From positions 273,712,742 to 273,776,741 of the forward strand of contig OY294067.1 in NCBI GenBank assembly GCA_958510875.1: a stretch of DNA of 64,000 nucleotides. Direction: 5' to 3'. Each line of letters opens with the position of its first letter. Positions within the stretch are counted from its first letter, which is position 1. The DNA is from Endomychus coccineus. Lineage: Eukaryota; Arthropoda; Insecta; Coleoptera; Endomychidae. The translations under genes and the position numbers were made by a program. A model generated the notes under the pieces. The model worked only from the letters and a program-made list of their open reading frames with translations. It was not told the origin of the DNA and searched no databases. Below are positions 1 through 11,957 of the stretch, piece by piece.

Positions 1-2796
1 TTATCAAATTAACAAAAAAATCAAAATTTTCTAAATATTCGAGATTAGAGTTATTTTCGGATAACTTGAACCTTTTAAACACGAATTTGATGTCCATTTT
101 TCAATTATTAGTTAATATAATTTTCTTCAATGAACAATTTGTTAATTATCAAATTAACAAAAAAATCAAAATTTTCTAAATATTCGAGATTAGAGTTATT
201 TTCGGATAACTTGAACCTTTTAAACACGAATTTGATGTCCATTTTTCAATTATTAGTTAATATAATTTTCTTCAATGAACAATTTGTTAATTATCAAATT
301 AACAAAAAAATCAAAATTTTCTAAATATTCGAGATTAGAGTTATTTTCGGATAACTTGAACCTTTTAAACACGAATTTGATGTCCATTTTTCAATTATTA
401 GTTAATATAATTTTCTTCAATGAACAATTTGTTAATTATCAAATTAACAAAAAAATCAAAATTTTCTAAATATTCGAGATTAGAGTTATTTTCGGATAAC
501 TTGAACCTTTTAAACACGAATTTGATGTCCATTTTTCAATTATTAGTTAATATAATTTTCTTCAATGAACAATTTGTTAATTATCAAATTAACAAAAAAA
601 TCAAAATTTTCTAAATATTCGAGATTAGAGTTATTTTCGGATAACTTGAACCTTTTAAACACGAATTTGATGTCCATTTTTCAATTATTAGTTAATATAA
701 TTTTCTTCAATGAACAATTTGTTAATTATCAAATTAACAAAAAAATCAAAATTTTCTAAATATTCGAGATTAGAGTTATTTTCGGATAACTTGAACCTTT
801 TAAACACGAATTTGATGTCCATTTTTCAATTATTAGTTAATATAATTTTCTTCAATGAACAATTTGTTAATTATCAAATTAACAAAAAAATCAAAATTTT
901 CTAAATATTCGAGATTAGAGTTATTTTCGGATAACTTGAACCTTTTAAACACGAATTTGATGTCCATTTTTCAATTATTAGTTAATATAATTTTCTTCAA
1001 TGAACAATTTGTTAATTATCAAATTAACAAAAAAATCAAAATTTTCTAAATATTCGAGATTAGAGTTATTTTCGGATAACTTGAACCTTTTAAACACGAA
1101 TTTGATGTCCATTTTTCAATTATTAGTTAATATAATTTTCTTCAATGAACAATTTGTTAATTATCAAATTAACAAAAAAATCAAAATTTTCTAAATATTC
1201 GAGATTAGAGTTATTTTCGGATAACTTGAACCTTTTAAACACGAATTTGATGTCCATTTTTCAATTATTAGTTAATATAATTTTCTTCAATGAACAATTT
1301 GTTAATTATCAAATTAACAAAAAAATCAAAATTTTCTAAATATTCGAGATTAGAGTTATTTTCGGATAACTTGAACCTTTTAAACACGAATTTGATGTCC
1401 ATTTTTCAATTATTAGTTAATATAATTTTCTTCAATGAACAATTTGTTAATTATCAAATTAACAAAAAAATCAAAATTTTCTAAATATTCGAGATTAGAG
1501 TTATTTTCGGATAACTTGAACCTTTTAAACACGAATTTGATGTCCATTTTTCAATTATTAGTTAATATAATTTTCTTCAATGAACAATTTGTTAATTATC
1601 AAATTAACAAAAAAATCAAAATTTTCTAAATATTCGAGATTAGAGTTATTTTCGGATAACTTGAACCTTTTAAACACGAATTTGATGTCCATTTTTCAAT
1701 TATTAGTTAATATAATTTTCTTCAATGAACAATTTGTTAATTATCAAATTAACAAAAAAATCAAAATTTTCTAAATATTCGAGATTAGAGTTATTTTCGG
1801 ATAACTTGAACCTTTTAAACACGAATTTGATGTCCATTTTTCAATTATTAGTTAATATAATTTTCTTCAATGAACAATTTGTTAATTATCAAATTAACAA
1901 AATAATCAAAATTTTCTAAATATTCGAGATTAGAGTTATTTTCGGATAACTTGAACCTTTTAAACACGAATTTGATGTCCATTTTTCAATTATTAGTTAA
2001 TATAATTTTCTTCAATGAACAATTTGTTAATTATCAAATTAACAAAAAAATCAAAATTTTCTAAATATTCGAGATTAGAGTTATTTTCGGATAACTTGAA
2101 CCTTTTAAACACGAATTTGATGTCCATTTTTCAATTATTAGTTAATATAATTTTCTTCAATGAACAATTTGTTAATTATCAAATTAACAAAAAAATCAAA
2201 ATTTTCTAAATATTCGAGATTAGAGTTATTTTCGGATAACTTGAACCTTTTAAACACGAATTTGATGTCCATTTTTCAATTATTAGTTAATATAATTTTC
2301 TTCAATGAACAATTTGTTAATTATCAAATTAACAAAAAAATCAAAATTTTCTAAATATTCGAGATTAGAGTTATTTTCGGATAACTTGAACCTTTTAAAC
2401 ACGAATTTGATGTCCATTTTTCAATTATTAGTTAATATAATTTTCTTCAATGAACAATTTGTTAATTATCAAATTAACAAAAAAATCAAAATTTTCTAAA
2501 TATTCGAGATTAGAGTTATTTTCGGATAACTTGAACCTTTTAAACACGAATTTGATGTCCATTTTTCAATTATTAGTTAATATAATTTTCTTCAATGAAC
2601 AATTTGTTAATTATCAAATTAACAAAAAAATCAAAATTTTCTAAATATTCGAGATTAGAGTTATTTTCGGATAACTTGAACCTTTTAAACACGAATTTGA
2701 TGTCCATTTTTCAATTATTAGTTAATATAATTTTCTTCAATGAACAATTTGTTAATTATCAAATTAACAAAAAAATCAAAATTTTCTAAATATTCG
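1..2796. repeat. 145-bp satellite array, about 19 copies
   Basis: The window opens inside a head-to-tail array of a 145-bp AT-rich monomer. About 19.3 copies are visible and the array start lies outside the window. Copies are identical base for base except for one A-to-T change at 1903. Each monomer holds a short dyad (GTTAATT, four bases, AATTAAC). The 64-codon open frames that recur each monomer are phase accidents: 145 is not a multiple of three, they overlap, and they have no coding features. I do not recognise the family. Such uniformity suggests recent amplification or strong homogenisation; an assembly artefact is less likely but possible. Confidence 0.97.
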
Positions 2797-2970
2797 GGAC
2801 TGGAGTCATTTTCGGAATACTTTAACTCACTAAACATGAATCTGATGTCTATTTTTCAATTAGACGCTGATAGATTTAGTCAATAAGCTATTTGCTAGTT
2901 AACACATTAACAAAAGTTGAAAGTTTCCTAAATGTTCCACATTAGTGTCGTTTTTGGATAATTAGGAACT
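2797..2970 (+). repeat. decayed satellite edge copy
   Basis: Homology to the 145-bp monomer continues in the same orientation for slightly more than one unit but drops abruptly from near identity to many substitutions and small indels. Landmarks remain: the TATTCG start, a GATGTCTATTTTTCAATTA block, and a TTAACACATTAACAAAA block. This is the usual appearance of the edge of a satellite array, where homogenisation stops. Confidence 0.8.
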
Positions 2971-3164
2971 GGATCCATGTTTTTTCATATCAAGGAAAGG
3001 TTATATTTTGAAATAAATGAAAATAAACATTTCAAATAATATTTACATTAGTTTTAATTGAATTATGACAAAATTTTGAAATATTATACATGAATTTGAA
3101 GAAAGGGACCATAACAGACAGGCGCGTACCCAAAAGGGGAGGAGATGTGACAGTTGAAATTTTG

Positions 3165-3465
3165 CTCATCAAATTCAAATAATCCGAGAATAACTGTAAT
3201 CTTGAATATTTTTGTTAACTAAGAAATTGCTTATTAACTAATTATATTACGATCTTATTGAAAAATGGACATCAAATTCGTGTTTATCCGAAAATGACTC
3301 AAATGTCGAATATTTTTATTTTTTTGTTAATTTGTTAATTAAGAAATTGTCTATTAACTAATAATGTTTGCAAATAATTAAAGAGTGGATATCAAATTTA
3401 TGTTTCGTGAGCTAAAGTTATCCGAAAATCACTGATCTCGAATATTCAGAGAATTTAGATTTCTC
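3165..3465 (-). repeat. decayed satellite monomers, inverted
   Basis: About two degenerate copies of the 145-bp monomer lie in the opposite orientation to the main array. Read on the minus strand they show the blocks GATGTCCATTTTTCAAT, TCGGATAA and TATTCGAGAT in the right order and spacing. Between them and the array edge (2971-3164) is unrelated AT-rich DNA with a short G-rich patch near 3120-3150. The array therefore changes orientation at its border. Confidence 0.75.
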
Positions 3466-4577
3466 TAAGACCCCCGAGTATATATTTTCAAGGTGAAATG
3501 TCCATTAAAATTTTTTTATACAAAGTAGCTCAAATTCTGGTTCGCCATGTTGAATTTCTTAAATGGGATCTCGGATTCATGATCAGTGACCTTGAAAACC
3601 TCCAAGCAAAATTGTCATTAAAATTTTTTTTTTGAAAACTCATTTTAGGGAGAAAGGGGTTCCAATCGCCCCTGACATCGTCATTTTTGCCGCCAGCAAA
3701 CGGATCAAGTGTGATGAATACTCCTGGGGTCCAAGAATCACGATTTAAGAAGAATTTTTCAAATCCGAGCTACTTCCCTACTTTTACACGTAGTCCGGCA
3801 TATTTACCGGACTATAATGGTGACATTGTCAAGAAATTTCAATATCTCGTATTGAAAATGTAAGACGCAATCAATCATTCTCTTCTCGCACTATAAGATC
3901 TATATCCGCAATACCGTTTTCCTGGAATGTCGACATTATTCGTCTGGGCTTGTTCTGGATGCAGGGCTTAGGTCAATGGATTTGTTAGAAATCAGAGTAT
4001 AAAAGCTTTTCAGCACGTTTAAACCCTTCTTCCAGCACGTTCAAATAAACCTTCTAACCTCTATGTTTACATTCACAGTAGAGAAATCCATTTGCTCTGA
4101 GGCTCTATCTATTTGATTCTCTTTTTCATTTGTACCAGAACATTTTACTCCCTCATGTGTGTTGAGATGATGAGCGCAGGATTATACGTTGAGATCTCTC
4201 TTTCAAGTGAAACAGGGCGTTATTTACAGCTCAGCAAATGTTATTTACATTTTGAAATACGAGGAACTAGAGCTATATTAGTATGACTGTATCATGTTCG
4301 TGCATGGTGGTGAGAAGCATAACAATAATTGTAGTAAAAATCGTATATCGTTTTTTGTAAATAAATAGTGCATCTGTATTGTAAACATCGTGATTCTTTC
4401 AATCACATAACGTAGGCACCCTCTAAGAACGAATTTTTTGATATTCAATCTTAGACGGGGTGAAAGGGAGTTGACAAATTTTGACATTTGTAACTGCTAA
4501 TATTATGATTCATTTAATATGCAAAATATGCGCTTTGCATATTTTGGTGTTAATCATCAGGTCGGTTCTTTGAAATA
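3466..4577. other. no gene seen
   Basis: No coding region is recognised. Around 3560-3605 there is a short match to the repeat at 8816-9060 (a GATCAGTGACCTTGAAAACC-like core). A perfect 8-bp stem with an 8-base loop lies at 3791-3814 (TAGTCCGG/CCGGACTA). A 69-codon minus-strand frame at 4278-4487 has no recognisable content. Confidence 0.4.
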
Positions 4578-5575
4578 TTGTCATCATCATCTGAGGGGAA
4601 GAGGCTTAGCCCCCAAATGTACTTGGGTCACTTAGTTGGGCCCATTGTGCGCCACGTGGTCAGGAGCCCATTCTATTCTAGCAAGTTTGTAGCCTGCCCG
4701 AAACCCAGAATATTGCCAACACTAGCTTCCATAAGTTCTTCTGGGAGCAGTTTCGATTCTCCGGGGTGACGGTGTCTGAGAGATGTCAATGCAGGGCATT
4801 CCAACAGAATGTGAGAGGCAGTTTCTTCCTCCTCTCTGCATTTCCTATATACAGGATCATCTGCGATGCTCATACGCTCATAGTATGAAGGTGTTGGTTA
4901 AGACGACAGTGACCGGTTAGGATTCCAGTCATTTTCCTGATGTCCCTGCTGTTCAGAGAAAGGAGTTACTTTGAAAGCCTAGACACAGGATCTTTGATGG
5001 AAAGCTTGGCCTGCCTCATGCGTGGTAATTCTCATCACAGTTCGGACCATTCTTTGTTCAGTATGCCCAGAAAGGCGAGACCACCCTCGTAATTCTATGA
5101 AGAGATCTCCGGTTCGACATGGATGCCGGACGATCCTCGCCTGGCAGTTTCATTCCCTCCACACCCCTGTGTTCAGGCATCCAGATGAGTGGAAATTTAT
5201 TCCTCCTGGCTAGTTCAGCTAGTGTATTCCAGAGCCGACTGACTGTGCAAATATATTTGCGTCTATTCACATAGTTTCTTCGAAGGTTTTCCATGGTACA
5301 AGTCAATATCACATAGCCCTCCGCCTGGAAAACCGTGCAGTAAGCGCCTAGTCACTGAGATAGTGATATTTGGCCTTTTTAGGTAAACTCCCGCACCAGA
5401 AGCCTGACGTAACTTGGCTCATTTGTGAACCATACGAGCTCCCCTGGTGGCAGTAGGGTGGGAGTTTCGTTCCTCAAATCTCCTCTATTCAGAATGAGGA
5501 TTTTTTGAAAAGTGACACATACAGCTGGAATCTTGCTATCTTGCTCCATTCTCAGTATGGGGAATATAAAGACAT
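4578..5575 (-). pseudogene. LINE RNase H and C-terminal region (broken)
   Basis: The minus strand first encodes ETPTLLPPGELVWFTN, where family members have TDGSK; the Asp of the first RNase H motif is replaced by Asn. Further along, RKYICTVSRLWNTLAELA and LIWMPEHRGVEG match the third motif region and the WVPGHRGxxGN segment. A later frame gives LTGHCRLNQHLHTM and then DDPVYRKCREEEETASHILL with ECPAL, the C-terminal Cys/His knuckle common to these LINEs. At least three frame changes and lost catalytic residues show it is dead. The 3' UTR lies at 4578-4672. Confidence 0.85.
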
Positions 5576-5589
5576 TCGACAGTATAAGG

Positions 5590-6108
5590 GATAGGTCTTC
5601 AGTGTGCCATCTCTCAATCAGTCTCCCCATTGTCTTTGATAGGGATGAGGTTAGACTAATAGAGAGGAGTACCTTAGGTTGGATATAATCAGTTTTACTC
5701 ACCTTTGGAATGAACACGACTTCCACTGCACGCCATAGCTTTGAAATAAAGTCAGTGGCTAAACAAAATCGGAAGATTTTCACCTTCAGCTTGATGATGA
5801 TCTCCTGACTCTCTTGTAGGAGAGCTTGGAAGATTCCATCTTCGCCTGGTCGCGAACTATGCCCACTTCACCTTGTCATTATTGACAATGTCGAAGGACA
5901 GACGAAAGTCACCATTAAAACCATCACTCTGTCCATCGATCCTTTCGGTTGTCAGAACTTTGTCTCCAGAATCAAGAAAATGAACCGACATTAGGTGTAT
6001 CAGTGTCTGCTCTGGAAGAATCATCGATCCAATTCTGGCTCTATTATCTTTCAAAAGAGTATTGCTGTAGACGGCATCTTGTTGATACCCCCGCAGAAAG
6101 TTCGCCAA
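5590..6108 (-). pseudogene. LINE reverse transcriptase, N-terminal part (broken)
   Basis: The minus strand encodes a pre-RT linker ending in NDKVKWA and, after a frameshift near 5850, a block reading PGEDGIFQALLQ followed by WRAVEVVFIPK and ISLTSSLSKTMGRLIERW. This order (PGxDGI, the WR.x.VVFIPK strand, the pxSLTSx.LKxMERLI helix) is the typical finger region of Jockey/R1-type LINE reverse transcriptases, which prime DNA synthesis on a nicked target. The protein then runs straight into the linker before RNase H, so no polymerase active site is present. A frameshift and the deletion make it non-functional. Confidence 0.85.
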
Positions 6109-6847
6109 GTATCTCGTCCTGATATTCTGTTAAATTAAAATTTCGATTCAGTTGTTGAGTGTTGTAAAGAATGCAGCAAATTTTGAAGGAATATCACCAT
6201 CTCTGCCCCCTCATAAATTTGAATCCAGGTGATTTTGTTCAATGTCATATTTTTGTCAACAAGATGTTGGAAAACTGAGAAATGGAAGGTGATTCTGTTG
6301 GAAAAAATGCTCCAACTTGAATGTAGATGTGAACTCGCAAAAAAAAACAGATTTGGGGAGCTGTGAATACAAAATGAGTAACCGTTTGGTGCGGCTTTTG
6401 GATTGCTTGTGGTTGTGTCATACTTCATTGAGGACGTCACCAAAAATGCTGTGAGTTTTTGTGGTCTCCATTGAGATTGAGACAGACACCACTCCACCAC
6501 GCCCGATACGTCAGTCGATCGAGTGTTGAGCGTCGATTAAAGAGTTGGAGTTGTTGAATAATCTGCTAACCTTCACCACTTCGCACCGTGATCGTTACGT
6601 TGGTATCGACGATGGATCGTGCGAGATTGAATGGGCATACTTTTTGATGGCCATGGTGCAGTTGGAAGGAAACTAAGCTAGTTCCAACAAAGAACAAGAT
6701 AAATTATTAGTTAAAAATATGATAAAATCATGGGGTCTATCTTCAATTCAGTGAATCCAAAAACCGTACGTGAATGGGTAAGCAGCCGCATAGGAACAGT
6801 TTGTTCTTGCTTGCTTCAGTCAGTTGAAAGATATGGAGTTTAATTTG
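6109..6847. other. no gene recognised
   Basis: A 121-codon open frame lies on the minus strand at 6135-6500, but it has no motif I know and reads like chance coding. No repeat boundary is clear, although the segment at 6480-6660 is richer in GC than its surroundings. Confidence 0.35.
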
Positions 6848-7047
6848 AAAAATATTGACGTCTTATGGATGAAGAAATTTGAAGAATATTCAGAGCTGGT
6901 AAGGGAAGCTTTGAAATTATTGGTGCCGTTCGCCACTCCCTACTCATCTTATGTGAAATAACTTTCTCTTCAATGGTGAACATAAAGAAGATAAGTAGGC
7001 TCCAATTAGAAGATAATTCCACTATTCGACGAATTATTGAAGAATAA
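6848..7047 (+). pseudogene. hAT transposase C-terminal relic
   Basis: The plus strand encodes KNIDVLWMKKFEEYSELVRE, then ALKLLVPFATPYSS. After a one-frame shift it reads CEITFSSMVNIKKISRLQLE followed by DNSTIRRIIEE and a stop. This fits the C-terminal dimerisation region of hAT transposases (ZBED/FAM200-like), where a block such as ALKLLxPFxTxYLCExxFSxMxxIKxKxRxRLxxExxLRxxL is usual. Only this end is visible, with a frameshift in the middle, so it is a fragment of a dead element. No terminal inverted repeats or 8-bp target duplications were found. Confidence 0.75.
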
Positions 7048-8815
7048 ACAGGCAGCCTTCTCACTGTAATTGTTGCATTTTATTGTAATACAGGACCTAC
7101 AACTCTTGCTTTTTACTTGTTACGTCCATCCCTATTTCTACGTGTTATTCCAATATTATCTCACTATTGTTCCTAACATGAAAGCATCACAAATAATTGA
7201 ACTCTGAATCTCCTATAATTACCTTAATCTATATTTGAAAGCCAGAAAGGCCATATGAGTTTTTTATGGAAAATGTTACCAGCTACCCAATTCACAACAT
7301 CTGTAATCCAGATGGTCAACAACGTATTGCCCAGCAAATTATAGGAATTTCCCAACCATCGCATCAACATTCTCCGTATCTAAACAAATAGATACAAAGT
7401 CCACACCTCTTCCATAACTTCTGGAGAAAAACTACTACCGAAAGGGGATGAAGATCAAAACCGGAATTCAAGATTCAATATAGACAACATAATTCATTCA
7501 ACATTCCAGCAAACATCCAAATATATACTCGTTCATTCTTGTATAGTTGGTAATTATTATATTGTTAAGTGTAAGAGTTAAATTCATTCAAAAATATTCA
7601 ACAACAACTCTCAGTTATTAAAATAGTCCCTCCGTGTACGATCCCAACACATTACATTACTTTTACCTGGCTTGAGAATGGGACCCCTCGAGCAATTTTC
7701 CGCGACCCCCAGAACATCCCGACACATAGGTTGAAAGAAACCTAATTATGACCTTTACGGATAATATCTAACAAGTAATTTGTTCTTTTGGTAATTACAT
7801 TGGTTAGTGTTGCCATTCCAGCACCAGGTTGCTAACTGCTAACATCACTCATATCTCTGGTGGTGTGTAGATACCCCTTCAATCAATTCTGTACATTCCA
7901 TCTATCTAATGGACATCTATCTTGGGTTAAACGCTCTGGTCCCTGTAGCATTTTTGTTAATGAGATATTTATACCTCGACAAGGGTACGGTTCAGTGTCA
8001 TTCCAGCTTGGTCATTCCGCTGATGAGCCGGAGAGGGTGAAACTTATAATGAGAGAAGATTTTTACAGCAGCGAACGTGGGAAACAGCACATAACGTTTT
8101 GTAGATCAATAACAATCTCGAACATGTTATACACTTCACACAGCTGGAAGTCAAACAATTTTGGGATACTGAACAAGCTTACGTATATCGGTCTACGTTG
8201 AAGTTTGCCTGGCTTTAAAGCTATGTCGCACTAGTTACTGAGCAAGGTTTGAACTCGTGATGCATAGCTTTGTATGAAAGCATGTCCTATGCTTACAATT
8301 CCCGCAACAACGAATCACATTCATTATTGGGGATACTTTCAGCAAATCCTGTATTAGCTTGCTGAAGTGTAAGCTGCTGAATTTCAAGGGAGTTCACTTT
8401 AGAAGGGTATTCATATCTGATTGAATTGGCAGGTGCGTATCTAATAAAGAGCTAATATCCAATGTAGGTACTCAGAACTTCATATATTTCCTAATCTCTT
8501 CAAAATTGCATTGCATGAAAATTTTCTCTCAAAATAAGGGTATATGTCTAAGTGAGCATGGAAGTGTTGATAGTCGAGGAAATAAAGCATTAAAAAAGGC
8601 CAAACCTTCCAAAACTGTAGCAGTTGGATGGATTGAGATGCAGTTTTCTGCATTTGATTCAGAAAGTGATTGAGATATTTTGGGCCGGGTTTGTTTTTTG
8701 CTATTAAAAAATCCTCCGAGGTCCCCTTGAACCTTCCACGGGGTATTCGGGGGTCCTGACGATGACGTCCTGGATATGGATGCCATACCTGGTGGTACCC
8801 GGAGACCAAATTTCT
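7048..8815. other. no gene recognised
   Basis: Unassigned AT-rich sequence. Open frames at 7860-8201 (plus) and 8480-8887 (minus) show no family features. The last part (about 8750-8815) belongs to the repeat whose foldback copy follows, since it matches the flank of the copy at 10209-10410. Confidence 0.35.
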
Positions 8816-9060
8816 ACGTCCCCTTCTAGGAATTTGTTGATTTTTCTTCATAATATGTAACAAATTCTGGCTCTCGGAGGTTTTCAAAGTCGCCGATCAC
8901 GATTATGACACTCACAATGCTCTATAAATTACCTTGGGTGTTTTCGGGTTCCTAGAACATTGTGAGTATCATAATCGTGATCAGCGACTTTGAAAACTCC
9001 GGAAAGTCATAATTCATTACAAATAATGGAGAAAAATAGCAAATTCCTAGAAGTTGACGT
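8816..9060. repeat. foldback inverted repeat, about 110-bp arms
   Basis: Two arms of about 110 bp face each other around a centre near 8921-8940. Both begin with ACGTC, then an AATTTG/TTTCT block, and continue to a shared core TCATAATCGTGATC..CGACTTTGAAAAC and a final CATTGTGAGT. The arms match well but not perfectly. A third, single-armed copy is at 10209-10410. The arrangement fits a foldback or MITE-like element, or two insertions of the same repeat in opposite orientation. Confidence 0.8.
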
Positions 9061-10208
9061 TGTAACGTGTAAATTCCACTTAACGGCTTGGAAATGGCCG
9101 CTGTAGTACAATCTGTTAACTCCTGTGACGTCAGCTATGCTAGACCGTATATTCTAAGTCATGGACTGTATATTCTAAGGGTCATGGTGGTTCGGTGTCA
9201 GATCCGTTTCTATTCCGAGGATATTCAGTGAGACGAAAAGGCGAGAAAATGGCGACACTTCTGGTCAATTCGTTCAAGTGAGAAGGACGTCGCTAGGTTA
9301 TTTTCAACAGGGAGGTGATACCAAGCTTGTTGTTTGGAACCAAATTCTGGGAATATTCTTCCGTTGAAAACAAAGACATCAATTACCAACTTGGATTGGA
9401 ATATTTGGAATTAATTGGGTAATTAATGTACCTTAGGGAATCTAAACCTAGTTTCGACGTGGTTGGTTGTTAACGAAAGTAAAGTTTGTCTTATTGGAAG
9501 GAAAAACCCTATCGTAATAGAGGGTTCTTCTTCTTCCTCTTCCTTGTTTTTGTCTATGTTGTGGAAATTCAACAAGAAGTGTGTTGAGGATTGCTTGAAT
9601 CTACTGTGGCGAGATTACTTAGGAGTAGCTGATTTATTTGTGCTGTACAATCGTGGAAACGGTATTAAAATTGTGGCAGGGACCCCTACATGAAGTAGAA
9701 GTAATTAATCATCACCAAGCAAGTACAACATTTGGCTCTCACAGCTCAGGCTATCGTATGTTTATGTAACAATTTAAATAATCATTGAGTATTGTATATT
9801 GTGTAAGTTCAACTGTTCACTGTTTTAATGATTTAAGTGATTAACTCCATCCATATCTTCTAATCATTCGCTTCATATCTCATTAATATAAGTTTCCTCA
9901 TAAATTATATCAATATTAGTATTTCAAAGTAAATTTCAATCATTCTGGGTACAGGTCTTTTATTTTCTTTTGTTTCAGGGTAATTTAACCTGGAGACTTG
10001 AGTATTTGCATCCCCTAGTTAAATACATAATTCATTGGTTGGTTAAAATACTCTGGCGCCCGAATTTTTAACATCTAAAATATAACCTACGACCATCTTC
10101 ACTGTAGCTGTCGGAAACCAAGTGATAAAATAGAGCTTTTAGTTTATCCTTTAGTAAGACTAAATTGTAACCCTTACAACGTAGATATGCCGGGTTCAAG
10201 AGACCCTG
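9061..10208. other. no gene recognised
   Basis: No coding region is supported. A 76-codon plus-strand frame at 9463-9693 contains a serine run but nothing familiar. A string TGGCGCCCGA at 10054-10063 looks like a retroviral-type primer-binding site, but no flanking LTR pair or gag/pol frame was found. Confidence 0.35.
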
Positions 10209-10410
10209 AAACACCTCGATGTAATTTGTAGAGCATTGTCAGTGTCATAATCGTGATCGGCGACTTCAAAAACCATCGAGAGTCAGAATTTGTTACATAT
10301 TATATGGAGAAAAATTAACAAATACCCAGAAGATGACGTATATAACGGTCACCAGGTGCCACCAGGTATTGTAGAGGAGTTTTGCACGTCGTTATCATTA
10401 TTACCGACCT
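10209..10410 (+). repeat. dispersed repeat, third copy of foldback family
   Basis: This segment repeats the core of 8816-9060 (GTGTCATAATCGTGATCGGC, then GAGAGTCAGAATTTGTTACA and a GACGT block). It extends further, matching the left flank of the foldback (CACCAGGT near 10370, compared with ACCTGGTG near 8790). It shows that the repeat unit is longer than the foldback arm. Confidence 0.75.
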
Positions 10411-11957
10411 TTATATCACATTTCGAACAGTTAACAAGCATTAAAAAATAATTTTTAATGAAATTCATCGATTTTCAGGTCGTCAGGACAACTGTATACC
10501 CCGGGAAAGGTCCGAGGAAACCTCAGAGAATTTTTTTTGATAGCATATTCGTGTTGAGCGACCCCAAAACCAGTTCGAGTTCGTTTGACGTTTGTCCACC
10601 GAGTAGTTAATTTTTTTTATTCAGCTCAAAAAGTGCACACAGAAAAATGCATTCTTTGCAAATAATTTTTTTTTTCACAAAAAACAAACCGGGTGCAAAA
10701 TTTCTAAATCACTTTCTGAATCGAACTATGCCAGCTTTATTTCCTCGACGATAATAGAAATGAATTCCGACAGGGAGATATACACACATATAATATACTT
10801 TTTGGTTTGAAGCATGCCGTGAAAAATGTCTTATTACATGGTATAAGGGACATAGGGGCCCCGTAGGGATTTTTCCGAGGGGGGAAAACCTTAATTTGGT
10901 AGATCATTCTTCTGTTATAGACATGACAGATTGATTTTTTCGAATCGATTTCATTTTTGAGCTTATAAAAATAAGAACTGAGTTAACAAACCTGTTTCAA
11001 AGTGAAAACAACAATTCAAGCAATTACTGATTTCACATCTCATAATCTGTAAACATCGAATGGATACGCCACTGGCTGTTATAAAAACTCAAGCTAGGGG
11101 TCACAGCAGGTGAAATTGATCATGAAAATCAGATAATAGGTGGCAAATATCATATAATTAGGTCAACCAGGTCATCACGGATGATAATAAATGCACCGAT
11201 ATTAAACCATGAGTTTTGTGTGAATAATAACGGATTTGCTAGCCCTCATAAACGTTCGATTCTGTTTAAATTTAAGGTCTAGTGAATTTCATCAGTCATG
11301 CGTTGAAAACTTATTTATAAAGAGGAAGCTTGAATATATTTAAAGAGCAGATTAAAACAACTAGGGTTACAGAAGAGCCAATTTAAAAGTTATAAGGGGA
11401 TATACTACTATAAAGTATGAAGAATACGACCATATTCAAGCGTGCATATTTCCACACAGTAACGGCGTACTAATCTTTTTAATCTCACATATACTTCATA
11501 TTACGGAAATTTAATTATTTCCTCATTTATCAAATATGAGTATGGTTAATAGAGTTAAAACCGTAAAACTTAGATTTGAGAACACTAAGCTACGCTCATT
11601 CCATAATTTAATGATGGCTATTAATTCTCCTAAAGCATACATTTTGTGAGGATTAAGTTGTAGTTACATTGTATCATGCATTTCTTTTCATAGTTGAGAA
11701 ACTTGTTATAGTAGGCACGATATCAGATAAGGTGAAAACACCACCTATATTGATCAATATTACTTTCGATTTTATAATTACTCAATTCATTTGCATGTTT
11801 GATTATGAAGTAAATAGGTATGAATTCAGACATAAATAGAAAGATGATTTGGACATTCCGGGAAATTTTAGCTTTTAGTCATATAAAAGTTTCTGCACCT
11901 CCTCAAACTCGAAATATACTTACCAAGTTTTAAATATAAGTTCACTACATATGATCC
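10411..11957. other. no gene recognised
   Basis: AT-rich sequence with no open frame of note and no element that I recognise. A short GC patch lies at 10850-10890. Confidence 0.35.

Larger units (their letters stand above)
4578..6108 (-). mobile_element. LINE relic, internally deleted (Jockey/R1-like)
   Basis: A non-LTR retrotransposon copy on the minus strand. Reading 5' to 3' on that strand it holds the linker before the reverse transcriptase and the RT finger region (6108 to about 5590), then jumps directly to the linker before RNase H, the RNase H remnant, the C-terminal cysteine/histidine region and a 3' UTR ending in a short (ATG)n tail at about 4578. The RT palm with its YxDD site is missing, so the copy lost an internal segment rather than being only 5' truncated. 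Relatives of this family are at 11958-12535, 19557-19800 and 59440-60100. Confidence 0.85.

Noticed and set aside
130..2789. Repeated 64-codon open frames in the satellite
   Set aside because: They recur every 145 bp, overlap, and come from a non-coding repeat whose length is not a multiple of three.
1..2796. CRISPR-like array
   Set aside because: The unit is a continuous 145-bp repeat with no variable spacers and the genome is eukaryotic.
7860..8201. 113-codon plus-strand frame
   Set aside because: No family features, and a chance frame of this size is expected.
8480..8887. 135-codon minus-strand frame
   Set aside because: No motif, it overlaps another frame, and its end lies within the foldback repeat.
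10054..10063. TGGCGCCCGA primer-binding-site-like string
   Set aside because: No LTR pair, polypurine tract or gag/pol frame around it; such a 10-mer can occur by chance.
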